DNA of 58,128 nt from Bacteroidota bacterium (GCA_013202965.1 JABMQZ010000137.1:1-58128), one strand, 5' to 3'. Counted from the stretch's first letter, positions 19,075-28,259 are shown. Made by a program: numbers and translations. Notes: generated by a model not told the origin, from the sequence alone.

Positions 19075-20715
19075 ATGAAAACAAAGCCCTCATTTTCCGT
19101 CTCCGGGCAGATCGTTGATATTGTCAGGCGCCGGATCTTCCCGGGAACCATTCATGTTTCGGGAACCATTATCACTTCTATAATTGAAGAATCAACAGAC
19201 AATAAAAATTATATCCTTCCCGGATTCATCGATGCCCATATCCATATTGAAAGCTCAATGCTTATTCCAAGTGAGTTTGCCCGTCTGGCCGTTACGCACG
19301 GCACGGTGGCCACTGTCTCGGATCCTCACGAAATTGCCAATGTTCTTGGTCTTGAGGGAATCAGGTACATGATCGACAATGGTAAAAAAGTACCGTTCAA
19401 ATTCTATTTTGGGGCGTCTTCCTGTGTTCCTGCTACAGCCTTTGAAACGGCAGGCGCAAAGCTGGGCCCGGAAGAGATCGAAGAACTGCTTAAGATGGAA
19501 GACATCAAATATCTATCAGAGATGATGAACTTCCCTGGCGTACTGCATGCTGATCCGGAAGTAGAGGCCAAGCTGGCTGTGGCCAGAAAATATAATAAGC
19601 CTGTAGATGGGCATGCTCCGGGGCTAAAAGGCAATGATGCAGCGAAGTATATTGCTGCCGGTATCAGTACCGACCACGAATGCTATACCTTAGAAGAGGC
19701 GCTTGATAAGGCTGCAAATGGTATGTTCATTCAGATCAGGGAAGGCAGTGCAGCAAAGAATTTCGATGTGCTTATTCCTATAATGAAGAAATACCCTGAA
19801 CTGCTGATGTTCTGCAGTGATGACCGCCATCCGAATGATCTGGCTGAAAAACATATTAACGATCATGTGAAGAGGGCAGTGGCTGCAGGCAACGACCTGA
19901 TGATAGTATTACGTGCCTGTACACTTCACCCGGTGCAGCATTACGGGCTGGAAGTAGGGCTTCTTCAGGAAGGTGACCCCGCTGACTTTATCATCCTTGA
20001 TGATCTGGAAAATTTCAATGTTTTGCAAACCTATATTGATGGGCATAAAGTTGCTGAGCACGGCAATACCCTCATCGCTTCCGTGAAAGAAAAAGTGATC
20101 AATAAATTTAACGCAAAGAAACTTTCACCCAACGATATAGAGCTTAAGGCCACTGGCAGCCACCTTGCTGTTATAAGTGCACTTGACGGGCAGCTGGTGA
20201 CCGAAGAACTTGATGCTGGCATAAAATTGCAAGATGGGTTGGTGGTGAGTGATACCGGCAATGACATTCTGAAGTTGGTGGTCTTAAACCGTTATGAGCC
20301 TGCAAAACCTGCAGTGGCTTTTATCAGGCATTTTGGATTTAAAAACGGGGCCATTGCCTCAAGCGTGGCACACGACAGCCATAACCTGATTGCAGTAGGA
20401 ACCAATGATGATGACATTTGTAAAGCAATCAACCTTCTGATCCAAAGCAAGGGAGGTATTTCGCTTGTGGATGGGCAGGAGGAGGAGGTGCTGCCCCTGC
20501 CCGTGGCCGGATTGATGTCGAACGAGGATGCGTTCCTGGTTGCTGCCGCGTACGACAAGCTTGACAAAAAAGCCAAGGTTTTGGGATCTTCTCTCGGAGC
20601 ACCCTATATGACACTTTCTTTCATGGCCCTGCTGGTAATCCCCGACATTAAACTTAGTGACAGGGGCCTGTTTGATGGCAGAAAATTTGAATTCATGCCC
20701 CTTATGACTCCATAG
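19075..20715 (+). CDS. ade: Adenine deaminase
   Basis: Converts adenine to hypoxanthine and ammonia for purine salvage; amidohydrolase superfamily. The metal-binding motif PGFIDAHIHIESSML is at about residues 45-60, with further ligands in VDGHAPGLKGN, STDHECYT and FCSDDRHPNDL, and C-terminal AHDSHNLIAVG as in the Ade family. At 546 aa it is typical. It directly follows mutB, but no metabolic link between them is evident. Confidence 0.95.
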   Translation: MKTKPSFSVSGQIVDIVRRRIFPGTIHVSGTIITSIIEESTDNKNYILPGFIDAHIHIESSMLIPSEFARLAVTHGTVATVSDPHEIANVLGLEGIRYMIDNGKKVPFKFYFGASSCVPATAFETAGAKLGPEEIEELLKMEDIKYLSEMMNFPGVLHADPEVEAKLAVARKYNKPVDGHAPGLKGNDAAKYIAAGISTDHECYTLEEALDKAANGMFIQIREGSAAKNFDVLIPIMKKYPELLMFCSDDRHPNDLAEKHINDHVKRAVAAGNDLMIVLRACTLHPVQHYGLEVGLLQEGDPADFIILDDLENFNVLQTYIDGHKVAEHGNTLIASVKEKVINKFNAKKLSPNDIELKATGSHLAVISALDGQLVTEELDAGIKLQDGLVVSDTGNDILKLVVLNRYEPAKPAVAFIRHFGFKNGAIASSVAHDSHNLIAVGTNDDDICKAINLLIQSKGGISLVDGQEEEVLPLPVAGLMSNEDAFLVAAAYDKLDKKAKVLGSSLGAPYMTLSFMALLVIPDIKLSDRGLFDGRKFEFMPLMTP

Positions 20716-20800
20716 GTGTGAGATTAGGTGTTGGGTATCATAACTTCTTCAATCTTCTATCTCCTTCTTCAATCTTCCATCTCCTTCATCACCCGGCATT

Positions 20801-20849
20801 GAACACCGAAAACCGGGGACCGAACACCGAGCACCGAACACCGAACCTG
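20801..20849. repeat. Heptamer array, GAACACC type
   Basis: Seven units (gaacacc, gaaaacc, ggggacc, gaacacc, gagcacc, gaacacc, gaacctg) in the convergent gap after ade. Just upstream, a 20-nt unit containing cttcttcaatctt is directly repeated at about 20745-20788. Confidence 0.9.
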
Positions 20850-20892
20850 CCTCTTATAAAGTTTCAGCACAAGATATCACATAACATGAAAA

Positions 20893-20931
20893 CCGGATCA
20901 TTGCAAATGTTACGCGAATGCAATGATCCGG
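20893..20931 (-). terminator. Perfect 13-bp inverted repeat, probable terminator of the arsR gene
   Basis: The arms ccggatcattgca and tgcaatgatccgg are exact reverse complements around a 13-nt loop. Read on the minus strand, the hairpin is followed by TTTT and lies about 68 nt beyond the ArsR-family stop codon, so it could end that transcript. The short U-run and large loop leave an operator or regulatory RNA element as alternatives. Confidence 0.55.
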
Positions 20932-20998
20932 AATTGAAACTTAATACTCCTGTTTTTACGCAGGATATTGAAATAATAATGTTAAAGCAGAGAATCGA

Positions 20999-21298
20999 TT
21001 ATTCTGTGTTACAACGATTAATGCAGTCTACGATCTCCTTCAAAGTTTTGCTTTTCAGCGAATAAAAGATCTTTTTACCGTCTCTTTTTGATACAAGAAC
21101 GCTTTTGTTTTTCAGGATGTTGAGGTGGTGAGAGGCAGAGGCCTGCTCGATGCCAAGTTTCCTGTAAATTTCTGTTACGCTCATTTTAGGTTTATCATTG
21201 AGCAAATCAATGATAGCAATTCTCATGGGGTGGGCAATAGCTCTCAGCTTACTTGCAGCCATCTCCAGTTTGTTAACTTCCAACACGACTTTTTCCAT
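20999..21298 (-). CDS. ArsR-family winged-helix regulator
   Basis: A 99-aa DNA-binding protein with the ArsR/SmtB fold. LRAIAHPMRIAIIDLL starts the domain, and the recognition-helix region is ASASHHLNILKNK, followed by a wing with KRDGKKIFYSL. It lacks the ELCVC-type metal-binding motif, so it may sense something other than toxic metals; the only cysteine is near the C-terminus. No target gene is obvious, as it is convergent with ade and sits downstream of the Big_5 lipoprotein. A TAGATTTG promoter motif lies 17 nt upstream of the start. Confidence 0.9.
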   Translation of the reverse strand: MEKVVLEVNKLEMAASKLRAIAHPMRIAIIDLLNDKPKMSVTEIYRKLGIEQASASHHLNILKNKSVLVSKRDGKKIFYSLKSKTLKEIVDCINRCNTE

Positions 21299-21314
21299 TT
21301 TTAATTAGTTTTTG

Positions 21315-21322
21315 CAAATCTA
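21315..21322 (-). promoter_or_regulatory. -7 promoter motif for the arsR-like gene
   Basis: TAGATTTG on the minus strand matches TAnnTTTG and ends 17 nt before the start codon, giving a leader of about ten nucleotides. Confidence 0.5.
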
Positions 21323-21437
21323 AGACAAATTAACATATTAAGCAAGTAAATATGTAAATCAATAAGAATAATTGTCAAAAATAAAGTGAATTGAGAGCTG
21401 CCAATAGTATTGGAGCTTGTTTCAGAAGCTGGAGCTT

Positions 21438-23285
21438 CTATTCAAACTCAAGAACCCAGTCTTCCTCAAACTCCCAGTTAGAACGCACTTCTATCATTCC
21501 CGAAAAAAACACTACCGGTTCGGGCTGGAGGTGTTGCAGGAAGTTTCCTGTATCCCACTTCCCATTGTGATTAATATCACCGATGGCTTTGATCATATAG
21601 TTGCCGGGTTTAAGGAATGTCCAGTTAATTGTACCTGAGGTCGTGATGATCTCTTCTCTCAACACTACCTCTTTCTCATTCATCAGCTGGATCAGCAATT
21701 GATCGCAAGGAGATGCATTCACGATATGGAAGTGGTAAGTTCCGTAATCTTCCTTTGAACTGGTTTTGAAAGTGATTATGGTAGTGTCATTGCTTTTGCC
21801 CAGCATGTCTGTCAGGACCGAATCAGGAAAGAAAAGCGTGTAACTGGAGTTTTCCTTCAGGCTGTTATTCAGCCTGAACATTCTTCCGGCCTGGCCATGG
21901 ATCTCAAGATTGGGTTTCAGCGTGTCCATATTTTCTATCAGCAGGAAGCGGGAAAAATCATATGTGCTGAAGGGGTATGCTGATTGAAATACCGGTGTTT
22001 TGAAATAATCCAGGGGTGATTTGTACTTAAAGATTACCTTCAGGATTTGATTTTTTTTACGGTCTTTTTTACGCTGTGGAATTTTTTCCTCCACAAGTGA
22101 AAAGTCCACTGTATCCAGTACCAGGGTGTCGAGGGAAATCTTTAAACTGACCGTATCCAGGCTTTCATCCAGGATATAGTAACGCAGGGTATCGAAATTT
22201 TTGTTCCATTCTTCAATCATCCACCCAGGTTCCGGCAAAGGTGGCAGAGGTGTGATCAGGATATCTTCAGCCGAATAGCGGAAAATAAATCGCAGCATCC
22301 TGGCCCTGGCCTTTTCAGAACCCAGAATACGTTGAACACTATCAGTCTCTTTGAACATGAAGAGGGTATAAAACCCTTCCTCAATGCTGTCCTGTGCGAT
22401 GCTGTCGGAAACCGGCATTTCTGCTGTCAATGCTGCTGAATCAGGCTGAGGATCTTCTATCATTTCCTCACCTATATCATAGAGCAGCTCAAGCTGCCCT
22501 TCCGTTTCTTCAAATCCTGCTGTATCTGCTTCTAATATTGCCAGGCTGTCCATAAGCAGCGAATCTGATACTGGAACGGCCATGTACAGGGGAGAGACAA
22601 GGGTTCTGTAAAAAGCGACCTCTTCCTCACCCTGTTCATATGTGCTGCTCAGGTTATTATCGGCCAGGGCAAACAGCATATACTCTTTTTCTTTCAGGTT
22701 GTTCAGTATAAAGTAGCCTGCCTGTGTAGTCCTGGTCAGATAGGCCGGCTTAACCAGGTATGGAAGACTGTCGAAAGGAATGGTGTCATTATTGTCTTCA
22801 TACAGCATCACCAGCACATCCTCACGTGGTTTTAGCGTAAAGGCATCGATCACCTCTCCAAGCACACTGAGGGAATCAATCTTCTCGCCAGTTGAAAACA
22901 CATAAGTGTAATTTACCATCGCATTGCCTTCTGTGATGTCTTTGATGGCTTTTCCGAAATAAATGGAATATGTTGTGCTATCGTGCAAAGGCTCGTCAAT
23001 ACTAATAATCACCGACTTTCCCCTGGTTTTGATCTCAGGTGTGTTCTGGAAAGGCGGTGAGATAAATACTTCTGTTGAAACATCCGAAACCGCTACAAAT
23101 TCATTGAAGCTGAGTACGATCTTGTCTTCAGAAAAATTCACAGTATAATTTGGCGGGTCAGATTCAACTACTATGGGGGGGTATATGTCTTTCGGACCTC
23201 CAGTGGGTGCTTTCATGTTGGCACAGTATGCACACAGCAGCAACAATGCTCCTGCCATCATGATCCTTATTACATTCTTAATCAT
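21438..23285 (-). CDS. Big_5-type Ig-like domain lipoprotein
   Basis: Predicted lipoprotein. An N-terminal hydrophobic segment leads to Cys in LLLLCAYC, followed by the hallmark APTGGPKDIYPP and an Ig-like Big_5 domain (about 40-130; KIVLSFNEFV, YVFSTG). Carboxypeptidase-regulatory-like stretches (for example QAGYFILNNLKEKEYMLFAL) and a long C-terminal beta region follow. Function is unknown; the family is widespread in Bacteroidota. I place the start at ATG23285 rather than the track's 23330: a TACATTTG promoter motif lies between the two, so the longer reading would begin upstream of its own promoter. Confidence 0.85.
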   Translation of the reverse strand: MIKNVIRIMMAGALLLLCAYCANMKAPTGGPKDIYPPIVVESDPPNYTVNFSEDKIVLSFNEFVAVSDVSTEVFISPPFQNTPEIKTRGKSVIISIDEPLHDSTTYSIYFGKAIKDITEGNAMVNYTYVFSTGEKIDSLSVLGEVIDAFTLKPREDVLVMLYEDNNDTIPFDSLPYLVKPAYLTRTTQAGYFILNNLKEKEYMLFALADNNLSSTYEQGEEEVAFYRTLVSPLYMAVPVSDSLLMDSLAILEADTAGFEETEGQLELLYDIGEEMIEDPQPDSAALTAEMPVSDSIAQDSIEEGFYTLFMFKETDSVQRILGSEKARARMLRFIFRYSAEDILITPLPPLPEPGWMIEEWNKNFDTLRYYILDESLDTVSLKISLDTLVLDTVDFSLVEEKIPQRKKDRKKNQILKVIFKYKSPLDYFKTPVFQSAYPFSTYDFSRFLLIENMDTLKPNLEIHGQAGRMFRLNNSLKENSSYTLFFPDSVLTDMLGKSNDTTIITFKTSSKEDYGTYHFHIVNASPCDQLLIQLMNEKEVVLREEIITTSGTINWTFLKPGNYMIKAIGDINHNGKWDTGNFLQHLQPEPVVFFSGMIEVRSNWEFEEDWVLEFE

Positions 23286-23289
23286 ATTG

Positions 23290-23297
23290 CAAATGTA
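23290..23297 (-). promoter_or_regulatory. -7 promoter motif deciding the Big_5 lipoprotein start
   Basis: TACATTTG on the minus strand ends 4 nt before ATG23285. It predicts an essentially leaderless transcript and argues against the upstream start. Confidence 0.55.
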
Positions 23298-23339
23298 TAA
23301 AACTAATTTCAAGATAATGTATAAGAACATTGCTGTTGA

Positions 23340-23360
23340 GTGCCTGGTGCCTGGTGATAA
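23340..23360. repeat. Short heptamer array, GTGCCTG type
   Basis: Three units (gtgcctg twice, then gtgataa) abut the left side of the C-rich hairpin element. Confidence 0.7.
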
Positions 23361-23364
23361 ATCT

Positions 23365-23436
23365 CACCTCACCCCCTTAACCCCCCGTCCCCCTTTTCCC
23401 CCTCTCCTTGAGGAGAGGGGGCCAGGGGGTGAGGTG
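23365..23436. repeat. 72-nt C-rich dispersed hairpin element, copy 1
   Basis: The outer arms cacctcaccccct and agggggtgaggtg, and the inner arms ccccctctcct and aggagaggggg, can fold into a long hairpin. A nearly identical copy in the opposite orientation lies at 38237-38307, differing by one substitution and one indel. It lies 3' of the deacetylase gene. Confidence 0.95.
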
Positions 23437-23454
23437 CTAAATACAACCCAACAC

Positions 23455-24099
23455 TCAACAACCTGTCCTGAGCTTGTCGAAGGACCCAGCATCCAACACC
23501 TTAAATTGAAACCCCGCATCCAGCGCCCTTTGCAAATAAGCCGGCAAAACATACCCCACTTTCTCCAGGGCTTTCAAATGGTTGTGAAACACAATGATCG
23601 CCCCCGGCCGTGTGTACTTCCAGGTTTTCTCCAGGCATTTTTCCTTACTCACCTTAGCATCATAATCCCTGCTGAGTACAGTCCACATGATGATACGATA
23701 ATGATCTTTCAGGGCTTTTCTCTGAGAGTATTTGATTTTTCCATAAGGAGGCCTGTAAAGATCGCCTGTCACTACCTGCCGGCACTTTTCCACATTCTTC
23801 AAGTATGTACCGATCTGTGTCTTCCACCCGTTCAGATGATTGTAAGAATGATTTCCCACTGCATGGCCTGCAGCAGTAAGCTGCTTATAGATCTCAGGAT
23901 GTTTAACAACATTTTCTCCAACGCAGAAGAAAGTGGCTTTGACACCATATTGATCAAGAATATCCAGGATGATGGAAGTGCATTCCGGCCCAGGTCCGTC
24001 GTCGAATGTCAGGTACAACTCATTATGCTCACCCGGCAATTTCCAGATAAGTCCTCTGCCGCCGAGTTTCCTGAGCAAGTATGGGGTATTGAAGAGCAC
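23455..24099 (-). CDS. Polysaccharide deacetylase (NodB-like)
   Basis: Carbohydrate esterase 4-type deacetylase acting on N-acetylated glycans such as peptidoglycan or chitin fragments. Motifs are LTFDDGPGPE (catalytic Asp and metal Asp), GNHSYNHLNG (the metal-ligand HxxxH) and YRPPYG, with FHNH near the end. I prefer GTG24099, giving VLFNTPYLLRKL as homologues usually begin, 8 nt after the upstream gene's stop. The track start at 24180 overlaps that gene by 74 nt. The C-terminus ends SFDKLRTGC, encoded by a dispersed palindrome, so the last nine or so residues look acquired. Confidence 0.88.
   Translation of the reverse strand: MLFNTPYLLRKLGGRGLIWKLPGEHNELYLTFDDGPGPECTSIILDILDQYGVKATFFCVGENVVKHPEIYKQLTAAGHAVGNHSYNHLNGWKTQIGTYLKNVEKCRQVVTGDLYRPPYGKIKYSQRKALKDHYRIIMWTVLSRDYDAKVSKEKCLEKTWKYTRPGAIIVFHNHLKALEKVGYVLPAYLQRALDAGFQFKVLDAGSFDKLRTGC
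23465..23485. repeat. GTCCTGAGCTTGTCGAAGGAC dispersed palindrome inside the deacetylase 3' end
   Basis: A 21-nt imperfect palindrome with arms gtcct/aggac. From memory, the same sequence (read as FDKLRTG or CPELVEG in conceptual translations) recurs in many environmental bacterial genomes. Here it supplies the final codons of the deacetylase gene. Confidence 0.8.
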
Positions 24100-24106
24100 C
24101 GTGGTC

Positions 24107-27100
24107 TTAAAATGAAATCTGCCTGACGTAAATTTCGTAATAATCGTTGAACAGCTGCTCAGCTTCTGCCTGAAATTCAATCTGTACGTTCCGACTGGCG
24201 ATCTCTTTCACCTCGTGGGCCATGGACAGGTAATGCTTGCGCATGTCATCCACCATCATGGCCTTGTCACCCTCAAAGCGAAAGAAATATTCCAAATTCT
24301 GTTCAATAAGCTCAAGCATCCCTGTAAGTATGATCATCCCTTTTTCAGTTTCTCCGGCTTTGAGGTAAGCATCTGCTATGTTAAGGACGAAATAATTATA
24401 TGGAACACTTTCGGGGGGAATAAGTTCCATGATCTTATCACACACAATAACAGCGGAATCCTTCTTCCCCTCACGGATGAGTTCCAGCGCCAGCCTGCCA
24501 TAAATATTACGCATGCTCATCGACATCCGCAGGTTATCTTCATTCAGGTACACATCGGGATCCTGCATGCCGGTATTGAACTTGTTCACCAGGTTATTGA
24601 AGAGGATGTCCGTATCGATCCTTCCGGTATGTTGTCCACTGCTACTCTTTGTTTTTACGGGCAGCAGCCGGTAGGCCATGCCTTCTATCTGGAAATAATC
24701 CTGTAGTCCGATATAAGCCTGCTCACCCGTTGTGGAGGCAAAGTATACCGGGCGGTCCCAGTCATTGCTAGCCAAAAAATCAAGCAGGATCACATTGTTC
24801 CTTTGCAATCCCCACTTGTTGATGGTCCAGGTAATGGGTTCAATACTTCCGGCCAGGAACAAGGGTACCGTACCATTGTCAACAACTTTGGCAGAATCCA
24901 CAGTAAGCATGAAGTTCTTAGTTGGGAAGTAATCGATGCTTACCCCTTCACGGGTGAACTGCAACTTGCTTTCATCCTGTGCAATGATATCGAACAAAGC
25001 CTTCACATCCACGAAATCTTTCACCTTGTCGTTTTCGATGAGATAAACCACATCCCTGGTACCCTGCCGGTATTGTTCCTGGCTAAGTGAAATACGCATA
25101 GGCTCCGAATCGTAAGCCTTGCGCACCATCTGATCCACATACCAGTCGCCGTTCAGCAGGCTGAGATTGCACACCCTCACATCCATGCGTATGCCTTCTA
25201 CTTCCTGTGCATACCAGAGCGGAAAAGTATCATTGTCACCGTTGGTGAAGAGCACCGCATTGGGTGCACAGGAATTCAGGTAGTTTTTAGCCATCTCCAG
25301 TGCCGTATAGCGTCCCGATCTGTCATGATCATCCCAGCCCTGGGCTGCCATGATCAGAGGTACAATCAGGCAAACAGCAGTTGAACTAAGAGCGGCCACC
25401 TTTTGATCTGTGTATTTCTTCAGTTGCTCATATATTGCAATCACTCCAAATCCGATCCAGATCGCAAAGGCATAAAAGGATGCCGCATAGGCGTAATCCC
25501 TTTCCCTTGGCTGTGGAGAATGCTGGTTGAGGTAAAGGGTGATGACCACACCAGTCATGAGAAACAATAAGGAGACGACCCAGGCATCACGTGAGTTTCG
25601 CCGGAAATGGAATACCAGTCCTGCCAATCCCAATAAGAAGGGAAGCAGGTAAAATTTATTCCGGGCTTTGTTATCGAAATTGTCCGGAAGGTCTGTCTGT
25701 GGTCCTAGTCTGGCTTCGTCAAGAAAAGTAATGCCGCTGATCCAGTTGCCATTGATCACGTCGCCATAACCACCCTGGATGTCATTCTGTCTTCCTGAAA
25801 AATTCCACATGAAGTAACGCCAGTACATATGGCCGATCTGATACCTGAAGAAGTACTTCAGGTTCTGCCCGAAGGTGGGTATGCGCTTGTTTTCCGGATC
25901 GTTGGTGATGCCGGCCCAGTTCTTGTAATCTTTGATATAGCGTGTTTCGGTGTTGTTCCACATCCTCGGGAAGATGGTCATGTGCTTAGGGTTGTACACC
26001 GGCTTGGCATTTTTGCGCTCATCGATGACCACATATTTCCCGACTTTGTTGTCACGCATGTACACGGCTTTTCCATCCTCTCGTCCCACAAGTTCGGCAT
26101 TATAATACGGCCCGTAAAATTTTGGCCAGTCGCCATATTGCTCCCGGTTCAGGTAGGAGAGCAGGCTGATGGCATCTTTCGGACTGTTTTCATTGATGGG
26201 AGTGGCTGCGTTGGAGCGGATCACCAGCATGATGAATGATGAATAACCGATGAGGAGGAAAATGATGGACAGCAAAATGGTGTTTTGTATTGCCCGTTGG
26301 GTGCGGGTGAAGTAAAACAATGCCACAACAGTTCCTATGATAAGCAAGCGTAATAAAAATGATCCGAAGGATGATGACTCAAGAAGGATGAGTATAGCCA
26401 TCATGCCCCCAAGGCCATAGACCAGGAAAAGCAGTTTAGGGATTTGCCTGCGATTATACAGGATTCCACTGATAATAAGGCCTGTGATCAGCAGGGCAAA
26501 GAATACGGTTCCTGTATGGAATGGCAGGCCTAAAGCATTTACGAACAGCAACTCCGTTGAGGCAAAAAGAGTAACCACCTCAGGGATGATGCCGTACATT
26601 ATGGCTGCAAGGATGAGGATGCTCACGACAAAACTGATGACGGCCCCTTTGCGAGTAGGCTTGAATTTTTTGTAGTAATACACGAAGGTGATGGCAGGGA
26701 TGGCCAGCAGGTTCAGCAGGTGAACACCGATAGACAGGCCCATGAGGTAAGCGATAAGGATAAGCCAGCGGTCGGCATGTTTTTGATCGGCTATACGTTC
26801 CCATTTGAGGATGGCCCAGAACACGATGGCAGTGAAGAAGGAAGACATGGCATATACTTCGCCTTCCACGGCTGAAAACCAGAATGAATCTGAAAATGTA
26901 TAGGCCAGGGCACCAATGATCCCGCTGCCGAAGATGGCATACATCTGTCCGCGACTCAGTTCCTGTCCTTTCTCATAAAGCTTTCTGGCCAGCATGACAA
27001 TGCTCCAGTAGAGGAAGAGAATAGTGAAAGAAGAAGATAGCGCCGACATGGTGTTGATCATGCGGGCCACCAGGGCAGTGTCGCCGAAGGCGAAGAGGGT

Positions 27101-27292
27101 GAAAAAGCGTCCGATCAGCTGAAACAGAGGCGCTCCCGGTGGATGCCCGACCTGTAGCTTATAGGCCGTGGCGATGTATTCGCCGCAATCCCAGAAACTG
27201 GCTGTTGGCTCCGAGGTGATGATATATACCATAGATGCGATCAGAAAAATGACCCATCCGATAATGTTGTTGATTCGTGTGAAGGCATTCAT
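24107..27292 (-). CDS. DUF2723 polytopic membrane protein, putative GT-C glycosyltransferase
   Basis: A 1061-aa protein with about a dozen N-terminal membrane segments (residues about 10-650) and a soluble C-terminal region with helical repeats. The first luminal loop contains SFWDCGEYIATAY with paired acidic residues after the first membrane helix, as in GT-C glycosyltransferases. DUF2723 also includes eukaryotic TMEM260, reported as a protein O-mannosyltransferase. A dolichol- or undecaprenol-linked sugar donor and protein glycosylation are inferences. It is followed closely by the deacetylase, suggesting a two-gene glycan-related operon, and is divergent from gpmA. Confidence 0.85.
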   Translation of the reverse strand: MNAFTRINNIIGWVIFLIASMVYIITSEPTASFWDCGEYIATAYKLQVGHPPGAPLFQLIGRFFTLFAFGDTALVARMINTMSALSSSFTILFLYWSIVMLARKLYEKGQELSRGQMYAIFGSGIIGALAYTFSDSFWFSAVEGEVYAMSSFFTAIVFWAILKWERIADQKHADRWLILIAYLMGLSIGVHLLNLLAIPAITFVYYYKKFKPTRKGAVISFVVSILILAAIMYGIIPEVVTLFASTELLFVNALGLPFHTGTVFFALLITGLIISGILYNRRQIPKLLFLVYGLGGMMAILILLESSSFGSFLLRLLIIGTVVALFYFTRTQRAIQNTILLSIIFLLIGYSSFIMLVIRSNAATPINENSPKDAISLLSYLNREQYGDWPKFYGPYYNAELVGREDGKAVYMRDNKVGKYVVIDERKNAKPVYNPKHMTIFPRMWNNTETRYIKDYKNWAGITNDPENKRIPTFGQNLKYFFRYQIGHMYWRYFMWNFSGRQNDIQGGYGDVINGNWISGITFLDEARLGPQTDLPDNFDNKARNKFYLLPFLLGLAGLVFHFRRNSRDAWVVSLLFLMTGVVITLYLNQHSPQPRERDYAYAASFYAFAIWIGFGVIAIYEQLKKYTDQKVAALSSTAVCLIVPLIMAAQGWDDHDRSGRYTALEMAKNYLNSCAPNAVLFTNGDNDTFPLWYAQEVEGIRMDVRVCNLSLLNGDWYVDQMVRKAYDSEPMRISLSQEQYRQGTRDVVYLIENDKVKDFVDVKALFDIIAQDESKLQFTREGVSIDYFPTKNFMLTVDSAKVVDNGTVPLFLAGSIEPITWTINKWGLQRNNVILLDFLASNDWDRPVYFASTTGEQAYIGLQDYFQIEGMAYRLLPVKTKSSSGQHTGRIDTDILFNNLVNKFNTGMQDPDVYLNEDNLRMSMSMRNIYGRLALELIREGKKDSAVIVCDKIMELIPPESVPYNYFVLNIADAYLKAGETEKGMIILTGMLELIEQNLEYFFRFEGDKAMMVDDMRKHYLSMAHEVKEIASRNVQIEFQAEAEQLFNDYYEIYVRQISF

Positions 27293-27354
27293 GTGTGGGT
27301 AGGTGTTAAATAACGGCTGTAAAGATAGAAACTTTCGCGCTACTAAATAAATGG

Positions 27355-27410
27355 CTACCGGTTACCGGTCAACGGCTACCGGAAATTCATAATTCATGAT
27401 TCATAATTCA
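27355..27410. repeat. Heptamer array, CTACCGG then TAATTCA, eight units in one phase
   Basis: Units ctaccgg, ttaccgg, tcaacgg, ctaccgg switch without loss of 7-nt phase to aaattca, taattca, tgattca, taattca. The word changes but the period does not. Confidence 0.9.
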
Positions 27411-27420
27411 TAGTTTTAAA

Positions 27421-27476
27421 CACCCAACACCCATTGCCCAACACTCAAAACTAATTCTGACTACTGACTACTGACT
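27421..27476. repeat. Heptamer array, CACCCAA then ACTGACT, eight units
   Basis: Units cacccaa, cacccat, tgcccaa, cactcaa, aactaat, tctgact, actgact, actgact run in one 7-nt phase and end 9 nt before the gpmA -7 motif. Confidence 0.9.
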
Positions 27477-27484
27477 TCTTTTAT

Positions 27485-27492
27485 TAACTTTG
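27485..27492 (+). promoter_or_regulatory. -7 promoter motif for gpmA
   Basis: TAACTTTG matches TAnnTTTG, 17 nt before the gpmA ATG, immediately after a heptamer array. The predicted leader is about ten nucleotides. Confidence 0.55.
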
Positions 27493-27509
27493 CACAAAAT
27501 AAACAACTC

Positions 27510-28256
27510 ATGTACAAGCTGATTTTATTACGTCACGGGCAGAGCGAATGGAATAAAGAAAACCGTTTTACAGGATGGAAAGATGTAGGGCTGTCGGAGC
27601 AGGGCGTTGAAGAAGCCAAAAAGGCAGGGCTAGTCCTGAAAGAGCAGGGGCTCAATCCGAAAGTTGCTTTCACCTCCTATCTCAACAGGGCCATCAAGAC
27701 CCTCTGGCTGGCACTGGAAGAGATGGATATGATGTGGATTCCGGTGTATAAAAGCTGGCGGCTCAACGAAAAACATTATGGTATGCTGCAGGGTCTCAAC
27801 AAAGCTGAGACTGCCAAAAAATATGGTGATGAGCAGGTGCTGCTCTGGCGCAGGAGCTTTGACAAACCTCCACCACCCATTGCCGAGGACAGCCCGCTGA
27901 ATGCCAAATATGATCCGCGCTACGCTAAACTGAACGACAAAGACATTCCACGCACGGAATCACTCAAAGAGGTAATCGACAGGATGCTGCCATACTGGGA
28001 AGAGGAGATCCGTCCCAGCCTTCAGAAACATGAAGAAGTATTGGTGGCGGCACACGGGAACAGCCTGCGGGCCATGGTCAAATACTTCAAGAATATGAGT
28101 GAGGATGAGATCCTGAAATTTAACATCCCCACCGGGATTCCATACATATTCGAGTTAGATGAGCATATGAATTTTGTAAAGGATTATTTTATTGGTGACC
28201 CGGAGGAAATCAGGAAGTTGATGGAGCAGGTGGCGAATCAAGCCAAAAAGAGATAA
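27510..28256 (+). CDS. gpmA: 2,3-bisphosphoglycerate-dependent phosphoglycerate mutase
   Basis: Glycolytic enzyme interconverting 3- and 2-phosphoglycerate. The phospho-acceptor motif LLRHGQSEWN is at about residues 5-14, followed by NRFTGWKDVGLSEQG. RRSFDKPPPP and the second catalytic His in VAAHGNSLRAMVKYF complete the active site. At 248 aa it is the standard length for the dPGM class. It is monocistronic, with its own promoter motif and a heptamer array directly after the stop codon. Confidence 0.97.
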   Translation: MYKLILLRHGQSEWNKENRFTGWKDVGLSEQGVEEAKKAGLVLKEQGLNPKVAFTSYLNRAIKTLWLALEEMDMMWIPVYKSWRLNEKHYGMLQGLNKAETAKKYGDEQVLLWRRSFDKPPPPIAEDSPLNAKYDPRYAKLNDKDIPRTESLKEVIDRMLPYWEEEIRPSLQKHEEVLVAAHGNSLRAMVKYFKNMSEDEILKFNIPTGIPYIFELDEHMNFVKDYFIGDPEEIRKLMEQVANQAKKR

Positions 28257-28259
28257 TTA

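Noticed and set aside
20718-21065. 115-aa plus-strand ORF after ade
   Set aside because: It reads through heptamer repeats, the 13-bp inverted repeat and the antisense end of the arsR-like gene; no domain.
23173-24126. 317-aa plus-strand ORF opposite the deacetylase
   Set aside because: It runs antisense through the deacetylase catalytic motifs and the C-rich hairpin, giving low-complexity proline-rich translation (PPLLEERGPGG); no protein family is recognisable.
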